Origin: Stentor roeselii
Lineage: Eukaryota > Ciliophora > Heterotrichea > Heterotrichida > Stentoridae
Reading direction: 5' to 3'
Assembly: GCA_006503475.1 (NCBI GenBank)
Contig: RSEH01000130.1
Location: forward strand, 1 to 64,000
DNA length: 64,000 bases
Shown here: one piece after another, positions 46,587 through 56,130 of the stretch
How positions within the stretch are numbered: position 1 is the first letter of the stretch
Layout: the number at the start of each line of letters is the position of its first letter
Notes under the pieces: generated by a model
What the model was told of the DNA's origin: nothing
Seen by the model: the letters and a program-made list of their open reading frames with translations, nothing else
The model's database searches: none
Program-made: the position numbers and the translations under genes

Positions 46587-48992
46587 TTACTTAATCTTCT
46601 GATACCTGAGCTCATTCGCGACGCGTCTCGCAAACTCTTTCGGGTTGATGCCCATCCAAGAAATAGTCAAAAGTTTATAATTCCGAGGAGTGATCATCGG
46701 TTTATACGACTTGACCTCAGAGTAGCTCTGCATTTCACATTTCAACAGATCCTTCACCGTCTTTCTCTTAATCACATTCAAAGAGTGCTGCTTATCAACA
46801 GAAATCGGGATATACTCAGGTTTTCGATGAGAATTAACAGGAGGAATTACCATTCGTTCACTCTTCATATTTTCCACCACTTTCGGTGAAACAACAGGTA
46901 AATTTACTGAAAGTTTCGGGACTTTAAACTTAGGAACAATGCTTATTTTCGCAGGAGCTGCTTTCACGATTTTTGAGAAATCTGAAGAAATTTCAGATTC
47001 AGGTCTTTGAAACTTGGAGTTACTTGTTGACTTTTTTATTGTCGTCGCTCTTGAGACTTTTCGAATCGCGCTCTTTGAACGTTGTTCTAAAGACCCTCGC
47101 TCGCTTGGACAAGAGTCACTTCCACCTGAGTCGTCTTCTGAAGGCTGGTCTTGGACGATGTCAAGTTGAGTCCAGAGGTCATCACGAAGATCTTCCGCTT
47201 TGAACTGAGCAGAATTTTCAAGACTTTCTGAAAGTTCATCAACACCCTGAAGATTTTCATTGCAAAGAAATGTTTCCTCAGTTTTTTCAGAGTTTTTCAA
47301 TAAACTTGTCGGTTTCATCATTTTTTGACTTCTAGTTTTTAAAAAATCGTTCACAGTTCGAAGTTTCGTCCAGAAGAGCTGAGGACTGCAAAAAGGAAGA
47401 AAAGTTCTGCAAAGACTTTCCCCGATACTGCCTAAATGCTCTTCATTCATATGCAAGTCGCCTGTTCCTCTACCTGCGAATTGTTTTTCATACTTAGGTC
47501 CAAAAAACGATGCTTCAATAGTATAAGAGTGAAAAATGTTTAATTCACGAAAAACAACGATTCTAGCAGTAGAAAGTTTATCTTTTTCAATTCGAAAGTG
47601 ACAGTCATTAAAGCTAAAAAGTTTATTTTCCCCTGCAAGTAGAACAGGAATAAATTTCGCGAGTAGATTTTTTTTATAAATTTCAAATTCACTTCCTTTT
47701 TCATTACATCCATACATGAACACGTTTTTTTTCCTAGAATGTCCATGCATGTCACAAAACAATGTCACTGGATGAGTTTCATTGAGAACTTGGATCATTT
47801 TTTTCGTGTAAAAAATCGTTGGGTGTAAGATTTTACTGGGCTTCGCCCATCTCCGGTTTAAGTCGACGCCAAGAAGTGAGCAGCGGTAGTTTCCGTAGCG
47901 GACACCGTCTGGGTTCAGCATTGGGACTAACTTGAAGACGAAGTTTTTTCGAAGGATTTTTGAGGACCTGCTGTCTTGAACTAGCTTTTTTATTACTCCT
48001 TTCATCATGAAACTTGATACTGTTTCTCCTGGATGTACTCGAGCGGTTATTACGATGCTTTTTTTGTTTTTGTGTTTTTCGTCTAGTTCTTTCTGCTTTT
48101 TTATACGCTTTAAACGCCTGCCTCCTGTACTTGTGTTCCAGTCTTGTTGTTCTTCTTGGTAGTTTATGAAGGTACGGATGTCTTCTGTGATTGTTATTAT
48201 TGGACATGCGTTACCTAGGATTGATTTGCATAGGGTGTTAACTCTTAGAATGTTTGGGTACTGAACCTGCAGAATTTCCATATCATCGACAAGTCTAGTA
48301 TAACTATACGGAATGCTATAAGCAAAAAGCACCAAATCATTTTCATACCGAAAACTATAAGTAAAAGCCAAACAATAATACTCACTTCGACCCACCTGCG
48401 TATAAGAAACATTGCAACCATCCCTATGCCATTCAATTCCCTGTTCCCGTTGAAGAGTCGATGAAAAAACCGCAGGTTTTTGCCCAAGTCGATAAAGCAA
48501 ATCAAGTTTTTTCATATTCGTGATGCGAAAAGTGACGGGTGTCTTTCTCGGATTACGACAAGAAAAGTAGTACCAATGATTGTTTCCTGTCGTGTTCATA
48601 TCAGCTGAGATCTGCAAAGAATACTCGTAGTCTGATAACTTGACAGCTTTGTAAAGATTTCCTGATTCGAATTTGCTGTTAAACTCAAGAGTGATGCCGT
48701 CATCTGGAATGTAAAGGTTATACTTTGCCCGGAATTCAGGAGAAACTGGCAAAGTTTTAAGTCTTTTTAAAATTTTCCAGTCTTCTTCGCTGATTCCTTT
48801 GCAGCGAACGTCGGTTTTTGTCACTTCTTCGACTGGGTCGATTGGAAAAGCCTCTGTGTTTGAACGGAGCACATTAGAGTTGATGTCGTAAACCAGCATT
48901 CCACCTTGTTCGAACTTGTATTTGTGAGAATTTGAAAGAACGTCGTATTCAGCTGAATGACTCAGCTTTGGAGAGTCTAGTAAATTCATCAT
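46587..48992 (-). CDS. Cytosolic carboxypeptidase (CCP/AGBL, M14D) for tubulin modification
   Basis: An 801-residue enzyme of the CCP family. The N-terminal beta-sandwich domain that marks CCPs lies at about residues 95-260 and includes FRITNMKKLDLLY. The zinc carboxypeptidase follows: ARVHPGE (His320, Glu323), VPMLNPDGVRYGNYR, GVDLNRRW, DMHGHSRK (His416), and TIEASFFGP with the catalytic Glu. Residues 560-801 are a Ser/Lys-rich tail. These enzymes remove glutamates from tubulin and other proteins. The composition of the N-terminal domain fits the AGBL2/3 branch. In a ciliate the target would be axonemal and cortical microtubules. It is divergent from the secreted protein gene at 49341. Confidence 0.92.
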   Translation of the reverse strand: MMNLLDSPKLSHSAEYDVLSNSHKYKFEQGGMLVYDINSNVLRSNTEAFPIDPVEEVTKTDVRCKGISEEDWKILKRLKTLPVSPEFRAKYNLYIPDDGITLEFNSKFESGNLYKAVKLSDYEYSLQISADMNTTGNNHWYYFSCRNPRKTPVTFRITNMKKLDLLYRLGQKPAVFSSTLQREQGIEWHRDGCNVSYTQVGRSEYYCLAFTYSFRYENDLVLFAYSIPYSYTRLVDDMEILQVQYPNILRVNTLCKSILGNACPIITITEDIRTFINYQEEQQDWNTSTGGRRLKRIKKQKELDEKHKNKKSIVITARVHPGETVSSFMMKGVIKKLVQDSRSSKILRKNFVFKLVPMLNPDGVRYGNYRCSLLGVDLNRRWAKPSKILHPTIFYTKKMIQVLNETHPVTLFCDMHGHSRKKNVFMYGCNEKGSEFEIYKKNLLAKFIPVLLAGENKLFSFNDCHFRIEKDKLSTARIVVFRELNIFHSYTIEASFFGPKYEKQFAGRGTGDLHMNEEHLGSIGESLCRTFLPFCSPQLFWTKLRTVNDFLKTRSQKMMKPTSLLKNSEKTEETFLCNENLQGVDELSESLENSAQFKAEDLRDDLWTQLDIVQDQPSEDDSGGSDSCPSERGSLEQRSKSAIRKVSRATTIKKSTSNSKFQRPESEISSDFSKIVKAAPAKISIVPKFKVPKLSVNLPVVSPKVVENMKSERMVIPPVNSHRKPEYIPISVDKQHSLNVIKRKTVKDLLKCEMQSYSEVKSYKPMITPRNYKLLTISWMGINPKEFARRVANELRYQKIK

Positions 48993-49340
48993 GATTAATT
49001 CATAGTGTTGAGAGGTTTGAATTAAATGAAAGTGGATGATTAGAGGGAAAGAGGATTTGGAATTTGATGATTTTTAGGTAGTTTTAGGGAAAATTACAGA
49101 ACATTTTTGGATAATTAATGGATTTTTTATGAAGACAGAAATTTAGATGAGATGGTTTAACATTGTATAAATTATGATGAAAATTTTTAAGTGTTTATTT
49201 TAGATTGTCACCATGAAAAATTGTCCACAAGATTTAGAGACCTTGCGATTTGTTTATTACTTGTATTGTGGAGTAAATTTTCTACAAGACTTTCAAAAAA
49301 GATTCTGATTTCTAATTAGAAATATTGTTGAAATTAATAA
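48993..49340. other. AT-rich divergent intergenic region
   Basis: A 348-nt AT-rich gap between divergent genes. I see no frame, repeat or RNA gene. It should contain both promoters. Confidence 0.5.
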
Positions 49341-51029
49341 ATGTGGTTCTTAAATGTCCTACTCTTCGGAGTGGTATCAGGAAACGAAAGACTTCTCCGA
49401 GAAGGTTATTCCCGAAGGCTGACCAAGACAGCCGCAGAAGAATACACTCTCCGGTTAAACGAAAACCTTGAAAAATCAATAGTATTCTTCCCCCACATAA
49501 ACGAAGTCTCAACCCGAATGATCGAAAAGCTGACTGAAAAAGTTTCAAAAAACGAAAAACTCTTCAACTTCGACACGCCAACAATAACCTGCGACTGGGG
49601 CGAAGGTCCAGACTACTGGCGATGGGCTCCTCAGTTCAAAGGATCAGCATTTCCAGGCAAGGGTCAAGTGCACTTCGCGAACCACTGCTACACGAAAGTG
49701 ACAATAGAGATTCTCTCCGCAAGCGAGAACTCCGTAGAACTAGGTCTTTCATCCTGGGGTCCTTCAGGTCTTTGCTACGACACTTATTTCATCGCGATTT
49801 TAAACCGAGTCCATCTCACAGCAGTTGACTTTTTAGGAACCAAGAAAATCACTTTCGCAAATTTGACCCAAAGTGAAATGTTTGACATTCAAGAAAATGG
49901 AGTCCGAGTTTTCACCTTCTGCGACGGAATTGAAGACTTGGTAGTCGACCTGCTGATGACTGTCGAGCTTTTCGCTGGTGGATTCGGTTTAGACCCTTTG
50001 ATTCCAGTGTTCGGCTCGCATACAACTGAGTGGATGGAGAAGTCAAATGTCGAGTTCATCTCAAAGGCCATGGGGTACACTATGGAAAGAAGGACTACTG
50101 AGAAGGTGAACATTCAGGAGTCTGATATTCATTCAGGAGACTTTTTAGCAGTTTTGAGACTTGATGGACTTGATGAGATTATCATGTACGGCACTGGAGG
50201 AAGGGTCGGACATAGCACCATGGCGCTCTGGGTTGAGGAAAACGGCTCCAGGGAACTGTATGTCGTTGAAAGTCAGGCAGGCTGGTACTGGCCTCGCAAC
50301 GGGCTTCAAATGAACAAGTTCAGTGAATGGATTGTTTGGGCTGAAAACGCAAGTTTTAATGTCGCAGTCTTGCCGTTAAAACCAGAAATCAGAGAGATTT
50401 TCGATGAAAAAGCTGTTTATGATTGGTTTAAGACTGTGGAAGGAATGCCTTATGGATATCATAACTTTATCTTTGGATGGATCGATACTGTTGATCAGAA
50501 TCTTCCACCTATTCTTGACCCTGAGGTGTTAACTATTGGGTTTTCTTTGGTTGAGGATTTGATACCTTCTGCTATTGCGAGTGTTTATGGAGAAGCTATG
50601 AATAAGAGACTTGGAACTTTTGGACTTAAAATCGCTGACTTGCAGGTCGTCGCTGGACAGCAGGGAAGGTCTTTGCTGGAAGTTCAGACTGATGTGGAAA
50701 TGGACGGATGGTGGTACTCGGATGGCTATAGTTATGTTTGTTCTTCTTTCGTTCTTGCTCTTTATAAACAGGCTGGAATATTGGGAAGTCTTCCCATGCA
50801 AGGAACTGAATTCACTCCTAAAGACGTTTATTCTTTAAGCATCTTTGATAATGGAGCTGTCTTGCCTGAGGTCTGTGTTCAAGCTGATCCCACTTTGCCT
50901 TATTGCCAGATTATTGGAAAGTATAGGATTGACCTTGGAAGTGACTATGCTAGTATTCCTCCTTATGCTAATATGAATGAACATTGTGCTAGTGTTTGTC
51001 CCGACTATGTCAGACCAAGTGGATGTTAG
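49341..51029 (+). CDS. Secreted protein with permuted NlpC/P60-type (papain-like) domain
   Basis: A 562-residue protein with a signal peptide (residues 1-14, MWFLNVLLFGVVSG). Residues about 80-225 form a Cys-containing beta-rich domain. The second part fits a circularly permuted NlpC/P60 fold such as in YiiX/LRAT-type proteins: SGDFLAVLRLDG, then RVGHSTMALWV with His291, then after about 170 residues YSYVCSSFVLALYKQAG with Cys467. The His-before-Cys order is what permutation predicts. The C-terminus has additional Cys residues likely in disulfides. The enzyme could be a peptidase, amidase or acyltransferase acting in a lysosome or outside the cell; bacterivorous ciliates have many such secreted hydrolases. 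The start follows AATTAATAA. Confidence 0.78.
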   Translation: MWFLNVLLFGVVSGNERLLREGYSRRLTKTAAEEYTLRLNENLEKSIVFFPHINEVSTRMIEKLTEKVSKNEKLFNFDTPTITCDWGEGPDYWRWAPQFKGSAFPGKGQVHFANHCYTKVTIEILSASENSVELGLSSWGPSGLCYDTYFIAILNRVHLTAVDFLGTKKITFANLTQSEMFDIQENGVRVFTFCDGIEDLVVDLLMTVELFAGGFGLDPLIPVFGSHTTEWMEKSNVEFISKAMGYTMERRTTEKVNIQESDIHSGDFLAVLRLDGLDEIIMYGTGGRVGHSTMALWVEENGSRELYVVESQAGWYWPRNGLQMNKFSEWIVWAENASFNVAVLPLKPEIREIFDEKAVYDWFKTVEGMPYGYHNFIFGWIDTVDQNLPPILDPEVLTIGFSLVEDLIPSAIASVYGEAMNKRLGTFGLKIADLQVVAGQQGRSLLEVQTDVEMDGWWYSDGYSYVCSSFVLALYKQAGILGSLPMQGTEFTPKDVYSLSIFDNGAVLPEVCVQADPTLPYCQIIGKYRIDLGSDYASIPPYANMNEHCASVCPDYVRPSGC

Positions 51030-51048
51030 TTAAGATTAGATAGTTATA

Positions 51049-51654
51049 ATGAGACTTAGACCCTTTTTAAGAGGTAAATCATGGAAGGAAAAACTAACAC
51101 TACCTGAACCTACTAATTTTATTCCCGAAGAAACCTTCATTCCCAAAACTTTGGCTATTGCAACCAAGTTGTTAATGGCGCCAGGAGTATTCACCCTACT
51201 AAATGTTCTAATGAAAGAGTATCTAGAAGAGCCCTTTTATCGTTTAAACAAGCTTCAATCAATTTGGCTATCCATGACAGGAGCAGTATTCCAAGGAACA
51301 CTAGGAGGAGTATGCCTTCTAAAAGGCGTGACCTCCGGTAGTCTCTACCTATTAGGTCCTCCATTAAGTCTTCTCGGTTTCTACTCAATGGAATGTGAAT
51401 CCTGGTCCCTATTCGCAAGTTACACCTTAACCCAGATCATTTTCGCCTTCCAAGCGACTCGTCTTGCAAGTTTTCAACTGATTCCTCTAAGTCTAATGCC
51501 GAGTTTTCTAGGTCTTTTAATGTTTAACTGCACCCTTTGCCTCCATGTGCTATTCCGTCTATCAAGCAAAGAAAGATATTGTCTCAGATTAGAAAAGATA
51601 AAATCAGACATGCAAGAAAACATCTACAAACCTTCCAACTCGCTTCAATCCTAG
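51049..51654 (+). CDS. Multi-pass membrane protein (possible TMEM69/DUF3429-like)
   Basis: A 201-residue protein with about five hydrophobic segments (around residues 43-55, 72-90, 95-115, 120-137 and 140-168) and a basic C-terminal helix. The AVFQGTLGGVCLL segment is reminiscent of the LSFLGGxxWG motif of the DUF3429/TMEM69 family, but other expected residues are missing, so this is a weak guess. Many DUF3429 proteins are mitochondrial. The start follows AGTTATA. It is spaced 19 nt from both neighbours on the same strand. Confidence 0.5.
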   Translation: MRLRPFLRGKSWKEKLTLPEPTNFIPEETFIPKTLAIATKLLMAPGVFTLLNVLMKEYLEEPFYRLNKLQSIWLSMTGAVFQGTLGGVCLLKGVTSGSLYLLGPPLSLLGFYSMECESWSLFASYTLTQIIFAFQATRLASFQLIPLSLMPSFLGLLMFNCTLCLHVLFRLSSKERYCLRLEKIKSDMQENIYKPSNSLQS

Positions 51655-51673
51655 CTAATAACATCGAGTATAA

Positions 51674-52900
51674 ATGGACGTGCTTGCAAGTGTTTTCAAG
51701 CCAGGCAGTAAATGCAGCAACTGCTTCACTAAATTCAAGTTAAACAAACGTCGCAAGTGCTGCATTTGTAGTAAGAAATAGTCAGAACTGCTTTTTTGTA
51801 AAAGATGCTCGATCAAGGAAAATCATCCAACTCTTGGGTTTTTAAGAGCGAAGAGGTATTGCATTAGATGTCATATTTCTAATCCAATGACACGTCCTGC
51901 AAGCATCGTTCCTTTGTCAGCAGCACAGGATATTAATGAAGTTAGATATAAACGAGCTGAGTCTCTTCCTGAAAAAAAAGCTGAGGAACGGAAAACTTTA
52001 AATGCAAGTCGCACCTTGCCTACAGAAACTGTGATTATTTCTAATAAGAACCCTGAAGAGGTTTATGTGATTCTTAGTAAAATCGGGGAAGGCGGGTCAG
52101 GAAGCATTTTCGCCGTCAGAAACCGAAAAACAACAGAAAACTTCGCCCTGAAAAAAATCCCAATAAAGAACTCACATCAAATGGAGCAGATCATGAATGA
52201 AATCCAAATAACTATTCTAAGTCGGAATGAAAACGTGGTGAGGTACTACGAAAGTTACAATTATAACGAATACCTGTGGATAATAGTAGAACTGATGAAT
52301 GCCAGTCTCACTGACCTGGTGACGAAGACGGCAGGTAACATGCAAGAGCCTCATATTTCTTATGTTTGTCGAGAGGTGCTAAAGGGTTTGGAAAGCATGC
52401 ATCAGAGCAACAGAATCCATCGAGACATCAAGTCTGACAATATTTTAATAGGCGCGAAAGGACAAGTAAAAATCGGTGATTTAGGCTACGCTGCGCAATT
52501 AACAACAGAAAAATCTACTCGAAACACCATCGTCGGAACACCCAGTTGGATGGCCCCTGAACTTGCTGTTGGCGATTTTTATGATTTTAAAGTAGACATC
52601 TGGGCATTAGGAATTGTTTCACTGGAAATGGCCGACGGCGAACCTCCACATTTAAGAGAAAATGTGATGAAAGCTTTGTATCTTATCATCAGTGGACCAT
52701 CGCCTACTTTGAAACCGAATAAAGAGTGGTCTGAGTATTTTAAAGACTTTGTCGCTGCATGTCTCTGTAAAAATCCAGCTGAACGTCCGACTGTTACTGA
52801 ACTTTTGCAACATCCTTTTATTTTAATGCACTCTTCGAATACTTTGCAGAAGTCTTTCGCGGGTATGATTGAGACGGTGATGAAAAAGAAGAAAACTTAA
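51674..52900 (+). CDS. FYVE-like zinc finger plus Ste20/PAK-type kinase, two exons
   Basis: Exons 51674-51770 and 51786-52900 give 403 residues. Residues 14-61 form a FYVE-like finger with C14, C17, C29, C32, C37, C40, C58, C61; the segment RRKCCICKLLFCKRCS mirrors the RRHHCRxCGxxFCxxC core of FYVE. Kinase motifs are GEGGSGSIFAV, ALKKI, HRDIKSDN, and GTPSWMAPE. The magnesium-binding motif is DLG instead of DFG, which some active kinases also have. The paralogue at 45325-46575 has ligands at identical positions and the same intron. Ste20/PAK kinases act on MAPK cascades and actin or tubulin. The start follows GAGTATAA. Confidence 0.9.
51771..51785 (+). other. 15-nt spliceosomal intron
   Basis: Sequence GTAAGAAATAGTCAG: GT-AG ends, A at position 10, phase 1, in-frame TAG. 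It lies just after Cys32 of the zinc finger, 97 nt from the start, as in the paralogous kinase gene. Confidence 0.92.
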
Positions 52901-52921
52901 TTTAATAAGATTCAGTTAAAT

Positions 52922-53383
52922 ATGGATGAGAGGAAAAAATCGAATTTCTTTCAAGATTGCTGTTTTAATGAACCTTTAAAGAAAAAAAAAATCTCTATAC
53001 TTCCACTTAAGTCAGTTCAAAGTTCAATGAAAGGTTGGAATTTTAAAGAAAACTGTAAAAATCTTCAAAGTCTTCATTGTTCTCCTTTTGAATGTAAATC
53101 AAAAGGCATGATTGAAGGGAAAGTTGGGTTTTGTGGAATAGAGAAAAGGGATACTCCTAAAGGATTTTGCAGGAAAAATGTTAAATTGCCCAGTTTGAAG
53201 CCTCAGTTGCATTTTAAGGGCTTTTCGGTTAGGTCTTCTGCCGCTTTGAAGGTCATGAATCGTAAGTTGTTTGTGACGGAGGAAAAGAAAGGAATGGATG
53301 TGACTTTTAGTAATGATATTCATACTCCGGCTCCTTTGTTCGGGGATTATGATTTTCTTGGAGGGAAAAGGTATTTAGAGTAA
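52922..53383 (+). CDS. Unrecognised basic protein
   Basis: A 153-residue basic protein with ten or so scattered Cys residues and no regular zinc spacing. It has a Lys-rich start and a short aromatic end. I do not recognise the family. It lies 21 nt downstream of the FYVE-Ste20 gene and 21 nt from the stop of the convergent DMT gene. Codon use matches its neighbours. A real but lineage-specific gene is the likely reading. Confidence 0.5.
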   Translation: MDERKKSNFFQDCCFNEPLKKKKISILPLKSVQSSMKGWNFKENCKNLQSLHCSPFECKSKGMIEGKVGFCGIEKRDTPKGFCRKNVKLPSLKPQLHFKGFSVRSSAALKVMNRKLFVTEEKKGMDVTFSNDIHTPAPLFGDYDFLGGKRYLE

Positions 53384-53404
53384 ATTAGATTTTGAGTATA
53401 TTAA

Positions 53405-54430
53405 TTAATTCATCTGGCAGGTCTCGCTTATTCCTTCGCTGTTCTCGGGTTTCACCTGAATTACATAGGATTGGTCGATGTTCTCGTTAGGGGTTATTGA
53501 AACACTGATAACTTCCAAGTTTTCCTCATTCTGTACACAATCATTTTTCTTCACAACAGTAGCAATCAAATTACCAACCACCACAAAAGCCCCTCCAACA
53601 AAAGTAAAAACCCCAGGAGTATCTAAAATTCCAAACCCCCATGCAAAAGCACTTCCAACAACAGGGTCAAAATTAATAATAACACTAACCACAAAAGGAT
53701 CGACCCTTTTCAACAGTAAATAAAACGCTCCATTCCCAATAAACCCACAAACAACTCCAAGATACACCGCATAAACTCCTTGAAACCTATAAAAAACCTC
53801 AAAAAAGCAATCCCTATCATCCTCTTCCAAAGAAACACTAAGAACAGTACAAAAAGCAGCAGAAATGAGATGAATTCCAAATAAAAATGAAATTGGAAAC
53901 TCATTCATAGGCTTTTCAGAGACAATTAAATTAACACAAAGTACAAGAGCCCCACAAAGCGAGATAAGGTCTCCATACCAAGTAGTTCCTTCATTCGAAC
54001 TTGACATGAAGCACATCAGGCCGAGTCCAGCGAAGCCAAGACCCGCTCCAAATATTTGAAATTTCGATAAAGACTTCCTTATTGCCAAATAGTAAAAAAC
54101 CAGCAGAATCGGACATGAGTAAAGAAAAAGTAAAGAATGAGCAACTGAGGTGTGCATCATGCTGATGTTCCATAAAACGAAGTGACCACCGATTGAAATA
54201 CCTGATATCAAGATTTGAATTCGGTATTTTTTTAGACATTCTAAGGTCGACCCTCGGTTTAAGGGAAGGGCTAAACACAATCCGAAGCATATTGTTGTTA
54301 TTTGAAGACGCCAGGCGGACTTAGTCATTGGACCGACTGAAGTGATCAGAGAAAATGCTACAACTGCAGAACTCATTGAAAAAATACCGATTAGAGCGAG
54401 ACAAAAGGTAAAGATTGACTGTTTTTTCAT
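53405..54430 (-). CDS. Drug/metabolite transporter (DMT, EamA family)
   Basis: A 341-residue protein with ten hydrophobic helices in two similar halves, the hallmark of DMT/EamA transporters. The first half ends with HTSVAHSLLFLYSCPILLV, the characteristic TM3-4 region; the second with RVDPFVVSVIINFDPVVGSAFAW, its repeat. Residues 300-341 form a hydrophilic cytoplasmic tail. Proteins of this family export metabolites or exchange nucleotide-sugar-type substrates; no specific substrate can be read. It converges on the small gene at 52922 and is divergent from MOB1. Confidence 0.85.
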   Translation of the reverse strand: MKKQSIFTFCLALIGIFSMSSAVVAFSLITSVGPMTKSAWRLQITTICFGLCLALPLNRGSTLECLKKYRIQILISGISIGGHFVLWNISMMHTSVAHSLLFLYSCPILLVFYYLAIRKSLSKFQIFGAGLGFAGLGLMCFMSSSNEGTTWYGDLISLCGALVLCVNLIVSEKPMNEFPISFLFGIHLISAAFCTVLSVSLEEDDRDCFFEVFYRFQGVYAVYLGVVCGFIGNGAFYLLLKRVDPFVVSVIINFDPVVGSAFAWGFGILDTPGVFTFVGGAFVVVGNLIATVVKKNDCVQNEENLEVISVSITPNENIDQSYVIQVKPENSEGISETCQMN

Positions 54431-54690
54431 TGTATCTTTTTAAGTTTCACATCTTTTATATTCTTTTTTCTTCAACTTAAGTTTAACGATCCTTTAGCAT
54501 GAAACCTTGAAAATCATGGAAAATAAGTATCGAGGATTATGAAGAATTTAGAAAGTGTTTTGGGTTTATGGTATTAATTTGTTGGGTAGATTCACTTCTG
54601 CATTGTAATGTTTAAATCTTTATTTTGATTTTGTTTTGAATGTTTAACTATTCAAGTGTCCGGTTCGCTAAGAAAAGCATTCAAAAATAA

Positions 54691-55362
54691 ATGGATAAAC
54701 CAGACAAAAACAAAAGCTTCCGCCCTAAGAAAAGGATTGAGAAGGGCCAGCGTGGGTACGGGCTTAAACAAATCGCGAAGATGACGTTAGGGTCGGGCAA
54801 CTTGGACTTGGCTGTTGAGCTACCGACTGGAGAGGACTTGAACGAGTGGCTAGCTGTGAACACCATCGAGTTTTACAATGAGATCAATTTAATTTATGGA
54901 GCTTTACTCGAGTTCTGCACGCCGGAAACCTGTCCTATTATGTCGGCTGGCCCTAAGTATGAGTATTTGTGGGCTGATGGGCAGAATATTAAAACTCCGC
55001 TTAAAGTTTCAGCTTCGGAGTATATTGATTTTTTAATGACTTGGGTTGAGAGTCAGCTGAACAACGAAACTTTGTTCCCTACTCAAATTGGAGTCCCATT
55101 CTCAAAAAACTTTTTAGCAACAATCAAAGTGATATTTAAGCGACTTTTCCGAGTCTACGCTCACATCTACCACACTCATTTCCAGCACATAATGAGTCTA
55201 GGTATGGAATACCATCTAAACACCTGTTTCAAGCACTTCATCTTCTTCATAGACCGTTTTAAATTAGTGGACCAAAAAGAATTAGCTCCATTAGCAGAAC
55301 TAATCCAGCAGTTCCGCGAGCGAGGTAGGGAAAGAATGGAGCGTGAAAACTCAGGGAACTAG
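54691..55362 (+). CDS. MOB1: MOB1 kinase activator
   Basis: A 223-residue MOB1 orthologue, collinear with human MOB1A. TLGSGNLDLAVELPTGEDLNEWLAVNT opens the core, and GALLEFCTPETCPIMSAGPKYEYLWADG holds the zinc ligands Cys76 and Cys81. RLFRVYAHIYHTHF gives His158 and His163. Thr32 aligns with the phosphorylated Thr35 of MOB1A. A Ser sits at the position of human Thr12. MOB1 activates NDR/LATS kinases. In Stentor, Mob1 is known to be needed for normal cell polarity and regeneration, so this gene, or a paralogue, is of direct interest. It is followed by a 14-3-3 gene 43 nt downstream. The start lies in AAAAATAAATGG. Confidence 0.96.
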   Translation: MDKPDKNKSFRPKKRIEKGQRGYGLKQIAKMTLGSGNLDLAVELPTGEDLNEWLAVNTIEFYNEINLIYGALLEFCTPETCPIMSAGPKYEYLWADGQNIKTPLKVSASEYIDFLMTWVESQLNNETLFPTQIGVPFSKNFLATIKVIFKRLFRVYAHIYHTHFQHIMSLGMEYHLNTCFKHFIFFIDRFKLVDQKELAPLAELIQQFRERGRERMERENSGN

Positions 55363-55405
55363 TTAGTCTAATAGAATTCTTAGAAATGAATGTAGTGATT
55401 ATAAA

Positions 55406-56098
55406 ATGTCGAAAGAGGAATTGATCTACAACTCGAAGTTGGCAGAGCACTCTGAACGATACGCTGATATGATCACCTATATGAAGTCCTTGATCGACGA
55501 GACTGGTGGCGACCTCAACAACGAAGAGCGCACGTTGCTCAGCGTGGCTTACAAACAAGCAGTCGGCGAGCGAAGAAACGCGTGGCGGATAATCAGTTCT
55601 TATGAAGAGAAGCAGAAGACCCGTGGGTCTGAGCACCTTGACTTGATCTCAGAGTACAAGCATAAAATACTCACTGAACTTCATAACTTGTGTCTGGAAC
55701 TCATCAATTTGATTGATAGCAAGTTGTTGAAGGGAGGCGCTGTGAATGAAGTCGAAGTATTTTACCTTAAAATGAAAGGAGATTATTACAGGTACATGGC
55801 TGAAGCGGGAGAAGCTGCTGAGATTCAGAAAAGCTATGAAGCTTATAATCATGCCTCTGATGCTGCTAAAAATTTGCCGGTGAATAACCCGGTTAGACTT
55901 GGACTTGCTCTTAACTTCTCAGTGTTTTATTATGAGTTGAAGAAGGAACCTACTAAGGCTTGTGAACTTGCTAAAACCACTTTTGATGAAGCTCTTCCCA
56001 CTTTGGAAGAACTTGATGAGAGGTCGTATAAGGAAGCCACGTCAATTTTAGGACTTATCAAGGATAACTTGACTTTGTGGACGTCGGAGGATAACTAA
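55406..56098 (+). CDS. 14-3-3 protein
   Basis: A 230-residue 14-3-3 protein with nine helices. The phosphopeptide pocket is intact: Lys50, Arg57, Arg129 and Tyr130 (GDYYRYMAE). The signature RRNAWRIISSYEEK follows helix 3, and YKEATSILGLIKDNLTLWTS is the canonical ninth helix, with a very short tail. It starts MSKEELIYNSKLAEHSERY and has no extra domain. 14-3-3 proteins bind phosphorylated clients and often act with NDR/LATS and DYRK pathways. It sits between MOB1 and a DYRK gene here. That may be chance. The start follows TGATTATAAA. Confidence 0.97.
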   Translation: MSKEELIYNSKLAEHSERYADMITYMKSLIDETGGDLNNEERTLLSVAYKQAVGERRNAWRIISSYEEKQKTRGSEHLDLISEYKHKILTELHNLCLELINLIDSKLLKGGAVNEVEVFYLKMKGDYYRYMAEAGEAAEIQKSYEAYNHASDAAKNLPVNNPVRLGLALNFSVFYYELKKEPTKACELAKTTFDEALPTLEELDERSYKEATSILGLIKDNLTLWTSEDN

Positions 56099-56130
56099 TT
56101 ATAGGAGGTCTTAGAGATATTAATTTTTCA

